Part shown: positions 6,000 through 13,150 of the stretch, piece after piece
How the letters are laid out: the number at the start of each line of letters is the position of its first letter
Numbering within the stretch: position 1 is the stretch's first letter
From: Oscillospiraceae bacterium
GTDB taxonomy: Bacteria; Bacillota; Clostridia; Oscillospirales; Ruminococcaceae
Direction: 5' to 3'
DNA: 16,595 bases
Assembly: GCA_016297675.1 (NCBI GenBank)
Contig: JAEDGE010000032.1
Span: 1-16,595, forward strand
Program-made: the position numbers and the translations under genes
The notes under the pieces: model-generated
Told to the model about the DNA's origin: nothing
The model's database searches: none
Seen by the model: the letters and a program-made list of their open reading frames with translations, nothing else

Positions 6000-6626
6000 A
6001 TGGAAACGAAAACAGAAGAGGTTGCAGAAAAGAAAAAGGGAACATTTTGGAAAGATGTCGCTGATATGCTGGAAGCGGTGCTGATTTCTGTATTTTTTGT
6101 AATTATGCTGTTTGCCTATGTATTAAGACCGGTTACGGTAGAGGGGCATTCCATGGAATCGACCTTGCAGGATCAGGATAAACTGTTTATGACCGATTTG
6201 CTGTATACGCCGGAAAGAGGCGATATTGTGATTGTAGATAATAATGTTTCCCATATCTATGATCAAAACGGAAATTTAGTAGAGGGTTCGGGTCTTTCCA
6301 CTGTCACAACAGAAAAACGTCTCATTAAACGGGTCATCGCTATGGGCGGTGAAACACTGGATATTGATTTTACAACCGGTACCGTCACGATTGATGGGGA
6401 AGTGCTGGAAGAATCCTATATCAACAATTTAACCGTGAATGATGAGGGTGCATTTACTTATCCGTTGACGATACCAGAGGGCTATTACTTTGTCATGGGA
6501 GATAACCGACAGCATTCTTCCGACAGTCGCCATCCGATGGTTGGACTGGTGTCGGAGGAACAGATTATGGGAAAAGCCGTGTTCCGGTTTGCTCCCATCT
6601 CGAATTTCGGCGGCATTTATGATTGA
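6000..6626 (+). CDS. lepB: Signal peptidase I
   Basis: This 208-residue type I signal peptidase removes signal peptides from exported proteins at the outer face of the membrane. A charged N-terminus (TKTEEVAEKKK) precedes one membrane span at about residues 23-43. The catalytic serine is S51 in GHSMESTL, and the general-base lysine is K110 in KRVIAMGGE. The later conserved box is GDNRQHSSDSR, followed by GLV. Size and single span are typical of Gram-positive enzymes. ATG 6000 has only a modest site (GAGGG about 7 bases upstream). No promoter is recognisable in 5946-5999. The gene ends 17 bases before ylqF, so lepB, ylqF, rnhB and yraN probably form an operon. Confidence 0.97.
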   Translation: METKTEEVAEKKKGTFWKDVADMLEAVLISVFFVIMLFAYVLRPVTVEGHSMESTLQDQDKLFMTDLLYTPERGDIVIVDNNVSHIYDQNGNLVEGSGLSTVTTEKRLIKRVIAMGGETLDIDFTTGTVTIDGEVLEESYINNLTVNDEGAFTYPLTIPEGYYFVMGDNRQHSSDSRHPMVGLVSEEQIMGKAVFRFAPISNFGGIYD

Positions 6627-6643
6627 GAACAGGAGGCTGCGGC

Positions 6644-7516
6644 ATGTCTGAAATCCAAATGGGAACCATTCAGTGGTTTCCCGGCCATATGACAAAAACA
6701 CGCCGTATGATAGCGGCAAACCTGTCGCTGGTAGATGCAGTGGTAGAAATTCTGGATGCCAGAATCCCCAACAGCAGCCAGAATCCGGAAATGCAGCGAA
6801 TGGTGAAAGACAAGCCACGCATGCTGTTGCTAAACAAAGCAGATATGGCAGACCCCAATGCCACGGCAAGATGGGTGCAGTATTATCAGAAAAAGAATTT
6901 GCTTGCTCTGCCGCTGGACTGCAAAACCGGAAAAGGCGTGAAGCAATTTGCTCCTGCTGTGAAAAATCAGCTGCTGAAGCCGTTGCTGGAAAAGCGAGCA
7001 AAGTCGGGCATTGTCGGTGCTCCCATTCGATTGATGATTGTCGGAATTCCCAATGTGGGAAAATCTTCATTCATCAACCGCATGGCACAGTCCAAAAAGA
7101 CAAAAGTGGAAGACCGTCCTGGTGTTACCCGTACAAAACAATGGGTGAAAATCGGCGACCAGATGGAATTGCTGGATATGCCGGGTGTTCTCTGGCCGAA
7201 ATTTGATGATCAGGAAGTGGCAAAGCGGCTGGCATTTACTGGGGCAATTAAAGATGATATCATGGATTTGGAAAGCTTAGCGATGCTGCTGTTGGAGTTT
7301 CTGGCAGAACGCTATCCGGCAGCTTTGGAGAACCGCTATAAAATGCAGATTTCCGAAGGGGACAATGGTTTGCAGCTGCTGGAACAGCTTGGCAGAAAGC
7401 GTGGCATGCTGATTTCTGGTGGCGAGGTGAATTATGAACGGGCGGCAATTACGCTGCTGGATGAGTTCCGCAGCGGCACACTGGGACGGCTGACACTGGA
7501 ATTACCGGAGGCGTAA
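6644..7516 (+). CDS. ylqF: Ribosome biogenesis GTPase YlqF/RbgA
   Basis: This 290-residue circularly permuted GTPase acts in late 50S subunit assembly. Domain order shows the permutation: IQWFPGHMTKTRR at the N-terminus, then the G4 motif NKAD (64-67), then the G1 P-loop GIPNVGKSS (134-142), G2 threonine in GVTRT (about 160-164) and G3 DMPG (178-181). The C-terminal helical domain of the family follows. ATG 6644 is chosen because AGGAGG lies at 6631-6636; a TTG at 6623 overlapping the lepB stop has no such site. Placement right after rplS-lepB fits its ribosomal role, and the rplS-ylqF-rnhB grouping is common in Firmicutes. Confidence 0.96.
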   Translation: MSEIQMGTIQWFPGHMTKTRRMIAANLSLVDAVVEILDARIPNSSQNPEMQRMVKDKPRMLLLNKADMADPNATARWVQYYQKKNLLALPLDCKTGKGVKQFAPAVKNQLLKPLLEKRAKSGIVGAPIRLMIVGIPNVGKSSFINRMAQSKKTKVEDRPGVTRTKQWVKIGDQMELLDMPGVLWPKFDDQEVAKRLAFTGAIKDDIMDLESLAMLLLEFLAERYPAALENRYKMQISEGDNGLQLLEQLGRKRGMLISGGEVNYERAAITLLDEFRSGTLGRLTLELPEA

Positions 7517-7517
7517 C

Positions 7518-8153
7518 ATGGCAAAGAAAATACAGAATCCAGTGGATTTATATGCCTATGATGCAGGAAAACGTTTGTCCTATCCCTTACTTTGCGGTGT
7601 GGATGAGGCAGGCAGAGGACCGCTTGCTGGTGATGTCTATGCAGCAGCGGTTATTCTTTCGCCGGAGCATTTGCCGGAGGGGCTGAATGACAGCAAGAAA
7701 TTGACAGAAAAAAAACGGGAACAGCTGTTTCCGCAGATTCAGGAAATGGCAGTTGCCTATTGTATTGCAACAGCCAGTGTGGAAGAAATTGCAGAATATA
7801 ATATTTTGGGGGCTACCATGCTTGCCATGCAGCGTGCCGTTTCCGGTTTGTCCGTGCAGCCAGATTATATATTGATTGATGGCAATCGGATGCCGACGCT
7901 TTCCATTGCTGCGGAAACGGTGGTTAAGGGAGATGCTACCTCTGCTACGATTGCAGCGGCATCCATTCTGGCAAAAGTGGCAAGAGATCACTATCTGCTG
8001 GAGTTGGATGCACAGTATCCGCAGTATGGTTTTGCCAAGCACAAAGGCTATGGCACTAAGGCACATTGTGAAGCAATCCTGCAATATGGGGCCTCTCCGG
8101 TGCATCGAAAGGCATTTTTGAGGAAACTGTTGCATGAAACGGACAGCGACTGA
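7518..8153 (+). CDS. rnhB: Ribonuclease HII
   Basis: This 211-residue RNase HII cleaves RNA in RNA-DNA hybrids and removes misincorporated ribonucleotides. The metal-binding acidic residues are visible: D29 and E30 in GVDEAGRGPLAGDV, D121 in LIDGN, and D139 in KGDATSATIAAASILAK, with the same mutual spacing as in the Escherichia coli enzyme. LNDSKKL and HKGYGTKAH are further family motifs. The start ATG is one base after the ylqF stop, and its site CGGAGG (7506-7511) lies inside ylqF. Its 3' end overlaps yraN by 20 bases. Confidence 0.97.
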   Translation: MAKKIQNPVDLYAYDAGKRLSYPLLCGVDEAGRGPLAGDVYAAAVILSPEHLPEGLNDSKKLTEKKREQLFPQIQEMAVAYCIATASVEEIAEYNILGATMLAMQRAVSGLSVQPDYILIDGNRMPTLSIAAETVVKGDATSATIAAASILAKVARDHYLLELDAQYPQYGFAKHKGYGTKAHCEAILQYGASPVHRKAFLRKLLHETDSD

Positions 8154-8523
8154 AATCGGAAGGATGGGGGAATCTGCGGTCTGTCGCTATTTGATGCAGC
8201 AGGGCTATACCATTCGGAAACGGAATTACCGGATACGGGGCGGTGAGATTGACATCATTGCCCAAAAGGGAGAGATTCTTGCATTTGTCGAAGTGAAAAC
8301 ACGATATGTTAGCGAGACGGTTTCGCCATTGGAGTGGCTTTTGCCGCAGCAGCAGGCACGCATTATCCGGACGGCGATGGTTTATTGTGCAGAGCAGAAT
8401 CCGGATTGGACATGGCAGCCAAGATATGATGCAGCAGCAGTGATAATCGACAGAGGAAAGATTGTTTCTGTGGAATATGTAGAAAATGCATTCGATGCCA
8501 GCGGGCTGGATGTGATAATATAG
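8134..8523 (+). CDS. yraN: UPF0102 nuclease-fold protein YraN
   Basis: This 129-residue protein is a UPF0102/YraN member with a restriction-endonuclease-like fold, commonly encoded beside rnhB. Its exact role is unsettled. Visible motifs are GRMGESAVCRYL at the start, GGEIDIIA (36-43), and FVEVKTR (51-57), whose E38/D40/E53/K55 resemble a PD-(D/E)xK active site. The start ATG lies inside the end of rnhB, a 20-base overlap in another frame that suggests coupled translation. Confidence 0.93.
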   Translation: MKRTATEIGRMGESAVCRYLMQQGYTIRKRNYRIRGGEIDIIAQKGEILAFVEVKTRYVSETVSPLEWLLPQQQARIIRTAMVYCAEQNPDWTWQPRYDAAAVIIDRGKIVSVEYVENAFDASGLDVII

Positions 8524-8538
8524 GAAAAGGGTGGTTGT

Positions 8539-10035
8539 ATGTTTTATAAAAGTACAAGAGACAGCAAGGTACGGGTAGAAAGTGCCGTTGCCATTTCGCA
8601 GGGGATTTCTGCTGATGGCGGTTTGTTTGTGCCAGAGCAGATTCCTTCTATTACCAAAGAAGAACTGACTGCAATGGCAGATATGAACTACGCACAGCGA
8701 GCAGCATTTGTGTTTTCCCGTTATTTGACGGATTTTACAGAGGCAGAATTGGTTTACTGCACGGAGAGTGCCTATAACATCAAGCGGTTTGAAACAGAAA
8801 ATATCGCAGAAATTGCACACCTCTTTGAAGGGACGTACATGTTGGAACTGTGGCACGGACCAACTTGTGCATTCAAGGATATGGCTTTGCAGATTCTGCC
8901 GTATTTCCTGACCACAGCGATGAAGAAATTGCAGCTCAAGGAGAAGATCGTCATTCTGGTTGCTACTTCTGGCGATACTGGTAAGGCTGCACTGGAAGGC
9001 TTTAAGGATGTGGAGGGCACAGAAATTATGGTCTTCTATCCGGAAGATGGTGTCAGCGATATGCAGAAGCGGCAGATGGTCACACAGGAGGGCAGTAATG
9101 TCAGCGTGTGTGCAGTAAAGGGCAACTTTGATGACTGTCAGAGCGGTGTGAAGAAGATTTTCACCGATCCGGTTGTCAAGCAGAAGTTGGCAGAAGGCAA
9201 TCTGCGGTTTTCCAGTGCCAACTCCATCAACTGGGGACGGCTCGTTCCACAGATTGTATACTATGTTTCTTCTTATGTCACATTGGTGCAGCAGGGCGAA
9301 CTGCAAATGGGTGACACTTTGAATGTTGTAGTACCGACCGGAAACTTTGGTAATATTCTCGCAGCATATTATGCAAAGCAGATGGGTGTGCCGCTCGGTA
9401 AGCTGATTTGTGCATCAAATGTCAATAAGGTTCTGACAGATTTCATCAGAACTGGCGTATACAACCGGAATCGGGAATTCTATGCAACTTGCTCGCCGTC
9501 TATGGACATCCTGATTTCCAGCAATTTGGAACGGCTGCTCTATTTGCTGACTGGCGAAGATGATGTACAAATTCGGGAGTGGTTTACCGCACTGGCAGAA
9601 GCAGGTACTTATGAAGTCACAGATACAGTGAAGACCGCTTTGCAGCAGGATTTCTATGGTGGTTTCTGCGATGATACGGCAACAAAAGCAACCATCCAGC
9701 AAATTTATGAGACATACGGTTATACCTGTGATACGCATACAGCAGTGGCTGTGAAGGTATATCAGGACTATCGCAAGGAAACTGGTGATACCACGAAGAC
9801 CTTGATTGCTTCCACGGCAAGCCCGTATAAGTTCAGTCCGAGTGTATTAGAGGCAATTTCCAAGGAATCCGTCTCCGGCGATGAATATGCAATGGTAGAC
9901 AAGCTGCACGAATTGTCCAATCTGCCGATTCCAACGGCACTGGCAGAATTGAAAACAAAGGAACGCCGCTTTACGGACTGCATCGATAAGAACGACTTGC
10001 AGGGCTTTGTATTACAGCAGCTGCATTTGGTATAA
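8539..10035 (+). CDS. thrC: Threonine synthase
   Basis: This 498-residue pyridoxal-phosphate enzyme converts O-phosphohomoserine to threonine. It matches the longer fold-type II threonine synthases: N-terminal SADGGLFVPEQIP, the cofactor lysine K113 in GPTCAFKDMALQ, phosphate-binding ATSGDTGKAALEG, and VPTGNFGNILAAYYAKQMG. Length is as expected. The site AGGGTGG lies at 8528-8534 before ATG 8539. It starts 15 bases after yraN, so it may be part of the same transcript. No threonine or T-box type leader is visible in the short gap. Other threonine biosynthesis genes are absent from the window. Confidence 0.97.
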   Translation: MFYKSTRDSKVRVESAVAISQGISADGGLFVPEQIPSITKEELTAMADMNYAQRAAFVFSRYLTDFTEAELVYCTESAYNIKRFETENIAEIAHLFEGTYMLELWHGPTCAFKDMALQILPYFLTTAMKKLQLKEKIVILVATSGDTGKAALEGFKDVEGTEIMVFYPEDGVSDMQKRQMVTQEGSNVSVCAVKGNFDDCQSGVKKIFTDPVVKQKLAEGNLRFSSANSINWGRLVPQIVYYVSSYVTLVQQGELQMGDTLNVVVPTGNFGNILAAYYAKQMGVPLGKLICASNVNKVLTDFIRTGVYNRNREFYATCSPSMDILISSNLERLLYLLTGEDDVQIREWFTALAEAGTYEVTDTVKTALQQDFYGGFCDDTATKATIQQIYETYGYTCDTHTAVAVKVYQDYRKETGDTTKTLIASTASPYKFSPSVLEAISKESVSGDEYAMVDKLHELSNLPIPTALAELKTKERRFTDCIDKNDLQGFVLQQLHLV

Positions 10036-10038
10036 TTT

Positions 10039-10728
10039 ATGCAGTTATACGGAATCGGAGACTTGCATTTGTCACTGGGGGTACCGGAAAAGCCAATGGA
10101 TATTTTTCAGGGCTGGGAAAATTATATGCAGCTACTGGAACAAAATTGGCGGGATGTGGTGCAGCCGGAGGATACCATCGTACTGGCAGGCGATCTTTCG
10201 TGGGGCATGAACCTACAGCAGGCAAAAGCCGATTTCGCATTTTTGGAATCCCTGCCGGGACAAAAAATCATTCTCAAGGGAAATCATGACTATTGGTGGA
10301 ATTCCATGCGGAAAATGCAGCAGTTTTTTGCGGACAATCGCTTTGAAAGTCTGCATATTCTGCATAATAACCACTACGCATTTGAACAGTACGGCATTTG
10401 CGGCACAAGAGGCTGGGTGAGCATGAATGGAGAACCTGCTGATGCCAAAGTGTTGGCAAGAGAGGTGCAGCGGCTGGAGGTTTCCATTCAGTCTGCACTG
10501 GCGGAGCAATTGCAGCCCATTGTGTTTTTGCACTATCCGCCGATCTACGCCAGTTCCTATAATTATGAGATACTGGAAGTGCTGCATCGTTATCAGATTA
10601 CAGCGTGTTACTATGGACATATTCACGGCAAAGCTCATCAGTATGCCTTTGAAGGGCTTTATGAGGAAACCAGAATGCGTTTAATCTCTGGTGATTATAT
10701 ACAATTTAAACCTGTAAAAATCGTTTGA
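10039..10728 (+). CDS. Calcineurin-like metallophosphoesterase, COG1768 type
   Basis: This 229-residue soluble protein has the metallophosphoesterase motifs in order: GDLHL (7-11), GDLSWGM (about 51-57), GNHDYWW (about 80-86), HYPP (about 164-167) and YGHIHG (about 190-195). The combination GDLSW-GNHDYWW is typical of the small COG1768 group of predicted phosphohydrolases. The substrate is unknown. It starts 3 bases after the thrC stop with no clear ribosome binding site, so translation probably depends on ribosomes finishing thrC. A TATAAT at 10031-10036 is too close to the start codon to be its promoter. Confidence 0.9.
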   Translation: MQLYGIGDLHLSLGVPEKPMDIFQGWENYMQLLEQNWRDVVQPEDTIVLAGDLSWGMNLQQAKADFAFLESLPGQKIILKGNHDYWWNSMRKMQQFFADNRFESLHILHNNHYAFEQYGICGTRGWVSMNGEPADAKVLAREVQRLEVSIQSALAEQLQPIVFLHYPPIYASSYNYEILEVLHRYQITACYYGHIHGKAHQYAFEGLYEETRMRLISGDYIQFKPVKIV

Positions 10729-10760
10729 TTTGTGCAAAAAAGAGAAGTGGAAAATTTCTA

Positions 10761-10789
10761 TAGCCAAAAAAAACGGAATATGGTATAAT
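10761..10789 (+). promoter_or_regulatory. Extended -10 promoter of tig
   Basis: TATAAT at 10784-10789 is preceded by TGG (extended -10), with a weak -35 TAGCCA (10761-10766) at 17-base spacing. The leader from about 10796 contains two direct copies of GTGCATGG and a possible GAAAAC/GTTTTC stem before the tig ribosome binding site. Confidence 0.75.
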
Positions 10790-10872
10790 AGTCAAGCGTG
10801 CATGGAACGAAAACATTGGCACATAGTCGTTTTCTGTGTGCATGGTAAATAGAAAATGGAGGACAAACAATC

Positions 10873-12204
10873 ATGATTTTAAAATCATCTGAAAAAACTG
10901 ATGTCAATATGACAGAACTGGTTGCAGAAGTGGATGCTGCAACATTTGAAAAGGCAATTGATGCTGTTTATCGGCAGCAGAAGAAGAATATCTCTATGCC
11001 GGGCTTCCGGAAGGGCAAAGTGCCGAGAAAACTTTGCGAGAGCACATATGGGGAAGGCGTTTTCTTTGAAGATGCACTGAATCTCATTCTGAATATGGAA
11101 ATGCCGGCTTTGATTGCAGAAGCAGCTTTGAATTTGGTAGATGCACCAAGAGTAGAAGTGACTTCTGTCAGCAAGGCAGAAGGTGCAACTGTAAAGATTG
11201 TTTGCGTAACCAAGCCGGAAATTCACATTGCAGACTACAAGGGCATGGCTGCTCCGAAGGATGTAAAGGAAATTACCGATGAAGATGTCGAAAAGCAGGC
11301 AGAAAATCTGCTGAAGAGAAATGCGAAGATGGTTTCTGTTGACGATCGGGCAGCAGAAATGGGCGATGAAGTCACTCTTGATTTTGAAGGTTTCTTTGGC
11401 GATACTGCTTTTGAAGGCGGAAAGGGTGAAGAGTTCCAGCTGAAACTGGGCAGCGGTCAGTTTATCCCGGGCTTTGAAGAACAGGTTGCTGGTCACAAGA
11501 TTGACGAAGACTTTGATGTAACCGTTACTTTCCCAGAAGATTATCAGATGGAAGACTATGCTGGTAAGGAAGCTGTTTTCAAGTGCAAGATTCATGCCAT
11601 CAACCACGAAGAAGTACCGGAACTGACAGATGATTTTGTAAAGGAAATTTCTGATTTTGATACGGTTGACGAGTGGAAGGCTGATGCGAAAAAGAAGATG
11701 CAGGAAAATGCAGAACAGACTGCACAGGTTGGCTTTGAAAATGCATTGATTGCAAAGCTGATTGATAAGGTAGAGGATCCAATTCCGCACTGCATGTTTG
11801 AACAGCGGGCAGATGCACTGATGGAAACCTTTGCGAATCAGTTGAAGAGCCAGCATGTGGATATGGATCTGTACTTACAGTATACCGGTATGACACAGGA
11901 TGAGTTGAAGGCAACTTATCTGGATCGTGCAGAAAACGAAGTAAAACTGCGTCTGGCATTGGAAAAGATTGCAGAGTTGGAAGCACTGGAAGTTTCTGAA
12001 GAAGAAATGGATGCTGAGTTGACCAAACTGGCAGAAGAAAACAATATGACATTGGAAGACGTAAAGGCACGGATTCCGATGCAGGAATACAAGACCGATA
12101 TGCTGGTAACAAAGGCATTGGATTTGATTAAGGAATCTGCAATTGTGGATAATACGGTTGCAGAAGCAGAAGAAGCTGCAACAGAAGAGGCAGCTGCCGA
12201 ATAA
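10873..12204 (+). CDS. tig: Trigger factor, ribosome-associated chaperone and prolyl isomerase
   Basis: This 443-residue protein is trigger factor, which binds nascent chains at the ribosome exit tunnel. Three regions are visible: the N-terminal ribosome-binding domain with signature MPGFRKGKVPRK (about residues 38-49); the FKBP-type isomerase domain around 155-240 (GDEVTLDFEGFFGDTAFEGG, then LGSGQFIPGFEEQ); and a long acidic helical C-terminal domain ending in an alanine/glutamate-rich tail (AEEAATEEAAAE). GGAGG at 10858-10862 precedes ATG 10873. The gene is followed by a hairpin cluster, then clpP and clpX, the standard clustering of these protein-quality genes. Confidence 0.97.
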   Translation: MILKSSEKTDVNMTELVAEVDAATFEKAIDAVYRQQKKNISMPGFRKGKVPRKLCESTYGEGVFFEDALNLILNMEMPALIAEAALNLVDAPRVEVTSVSKAEGATVKIVCVTKPEIHIADYKGMAAPKDVKEITDEDVEKQAENLLKRNAKMVSVDDRAAEMGDEVTLDFEGFFGDTAFEGGKGEEFQLKLGSGQFIPGFEEQVAGHKIDEDFDVTVTFPEDYQMEDYAGKEAVFKCKIHAINHEEVPELTDDFVKEISDFDTVDEWKADAKKKMQENAEQTAQVGFENALIAKLIDKVEDPIPHCMFEQRADALMETFANQLKSQHVDMDLYLQYTGMTQDELKATYLDRAENEVKLRLALEKIAELEALEVSEEEMDAELTKLAEENNMTLEDVKARIPMQEYKTDMLVTKALDLIKESAIVDNTVAEAEEAATEEAAAE

Positions 12205-12234
12205 GCAGGGCATCAAACAAGGGATACACAGAAC

Positions 12235-12258
12235 GGGCGAACCATTTTCAGTTCGCCC
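12235..12258 (+). terminator. Hairpin after tig, possible weak terminator
   Basis: GGGCGAAC (12235-12242) and GTTCGCCC (12251-12258) form a perfect 8-bp stem with an 8-nt loop; outer CACAG/CTGTG can extend it. The T-run (12283-12289) is displaced by about 24 bases, so termination may be partial and allow read-through to clpP-clpX. Confidence 0.5.
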
Positions 12259-12307
12259 ACTGTGCTATTCTGAGAAAAACAGTTTTTTTGTCGATTTTTA
12301 TACTAGG

Positions 12308-12462
12308 CTCTATTGCAAAATCTACAATTTTGCAATACCGGCAATGCATTGCCGGTGGTGGCTTTGCCACCAAGAGCCGCCGTTCATACTGTCCTCGCAA
12401 AGCCGATGGCTTTGCAGCCACTTTTAGCGGCATTGCAAACAACGGTGTTGTTTGCAATAGAG
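12308..12462. repeat. Hairpin-cluster intergenic element between tig and clpP
   Basis: The block is bounded by inverted repeats CTCTATTGCAAA (12308-12319) and TTTGCAATAGAG (12451-12462). It contains five tight hairpins in a row: TATTGCAAAAT/ATTTTGCAATA (12311-12337); the 18-bp palindrome CCGGCAATGCATTGCCGG (12338-12355); TGGTGGC/GCCACCA (12356-12372); GCAAAGCC/GGCTTTGC (12397-12415); and ATTGCAAACAAC/GTTGTTTGCAAT (12432-12458). A long-range pair ATACTGTCCTC (12386-12396) with GAGGACAGTAT (12460-12470) can form instead of the last stem's end. It has no coding capacity and no clear target duplication. It is unlike the 2351-2679 element in sequence. A palindromic intergenic repeat or structured RNA are the leading readings. 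Confidence 0.65.
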
Positions 12463-12480
12463 GACAGTATACAGTATGAA
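12452..12480 (+). promoter_or_regulatory. Candidate clpP promoter using the element's end
   Basis: TTGCAA (12452-12457) and TATGAA (12475-12480) are 17 bases apart. The -35 lies in the right terminal repeat of the hairpin cluster, the -10 just outside it. No CtsR- or CIRCE-type operator is seen. Confidence 0.5.
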
Positions 12481-12521
12481 GATGGACATGGTATGAGAAA
12501 TAAGAAAGAGAGGAAAAAAAG

Positions 12522-13139
12522 ATGAGCAATTTTGTTCCGAATGTGTTAGGACAGACGACCATTCCTTATGTTGTGGAGCAGACCAGTCGGGGAGAGCGTT
12601 CCTATGATATTTTTTCCCGTTTACTGAATGACCGGATTGTGATGCTTTGTGATCAGGTAAATGATGCGACTGCAAGTCTGGTAGTGGCGCAGTTGTTGTA
12701 TTTGGAGAGTCAGGACGCAGAAAAGGATATCTCCCTGTATATTAACAGTCCGGGTGGTTCTATTACCGCTGGTATGGCTATTTATGATACAATGCAGTAC
12801 ATCAAATGTGATGTTTCCACCATTTGTATTGGAATGGCAGCTTCTATGGGAGCATTTCTGCTTTCTTCCGGTACAAAGGGCAAGCGAATTTCCCTGCCGA
12901 ACAGTGAAATTATGATTCATCAGCCGTTGATTTCAGGTGGCTTGTCTGGACAGTGTACCGATATTAAGATTCAGTCGGATCATTTGGTACGGATTCGGCA
13001 GAGAATGAATGAAATTCTGGCAGCGAATACTGGAAAGCCAGTGGAAACCATTGAACAGGATACAGAACGGGATAATTATATGTATGCACAGGAAGCATTG
13101 GAATACGGTTTGATTGACAAAGTGATGACAAACCGGTAA
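12522..13139 (+). CDS. clpP: ATP-dependent Clp protease proteolytic subunit
   Basis: This 205-residue serine peptidase forms the barrel chamber of the Clp protease. The triad is visible: S108 in GMAASMGAFLL, H133 in MIHQP, and D184 in DTERDNYM. The N-terminus (IPYVVEQTSRGERSYDIFSRLL) and LYINSPGGSITAGMAIYDTM are standard. The segment after the catalytic histidine reads HQPLISGGLSGQCTDIKI and is two residues longer than in Escherichia coli or Bacillus ClpP. The site AGAGGA (12509-12514) precedes ATG 12522. It is paired with clpX 11 bases downstream and preceded by tig. Confidence 0.97.
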   Translation: MSNFVPNVLGQTTIPYVVEQTSRGERSYDIFSRLLNDRIVMLCDQVNDATASLVVAQLLYLESQDAEKDISLYINSPGGSITAGMAIYDTMQYIKCDVSTICIGMAASMGAFLLSSGTKGKRISLPNSEIMIHQPLISGGLSGQCTDIKIQSDHLVRIRQRMNEILAANTGKPVETIEQDTERDNYMYAQEALEYGLIDKVMTNR

Positions 13140-13150
13140 GGAGTACAAAT

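Noticed and set aside
8056..9306. Long open frame on the minus strand opposite thrC (416 codons)
   Set aside because: It is antisense to a full-length, motif-complete threonine synthase and resembles no family. Its cysteine/histidine-rich composition is typical of reverse frames.
10031..10036. TATAAT with TGG before it, just ahead of the metallophosphoesterase start
   Set aside because: A start site 6-7 bases downstream would fall after the ATG at 10039, and no -35 is present; it is the end of the thrC coding sequence.
10885..11856. Long minus-strand open frame opposite tig (323 codons)
   Set aside because: Antisense to intact trigger factor; no recognisable motifs and no ribosome site in a sensible place.
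12308..12462. Resemblance of the CTCTATTGCAAA ends to IS6-family terminal repeats
   Set aside because: The match is short and partial, no transposase or 8-bp target duplication is present, and the interior is a series of hairpins.
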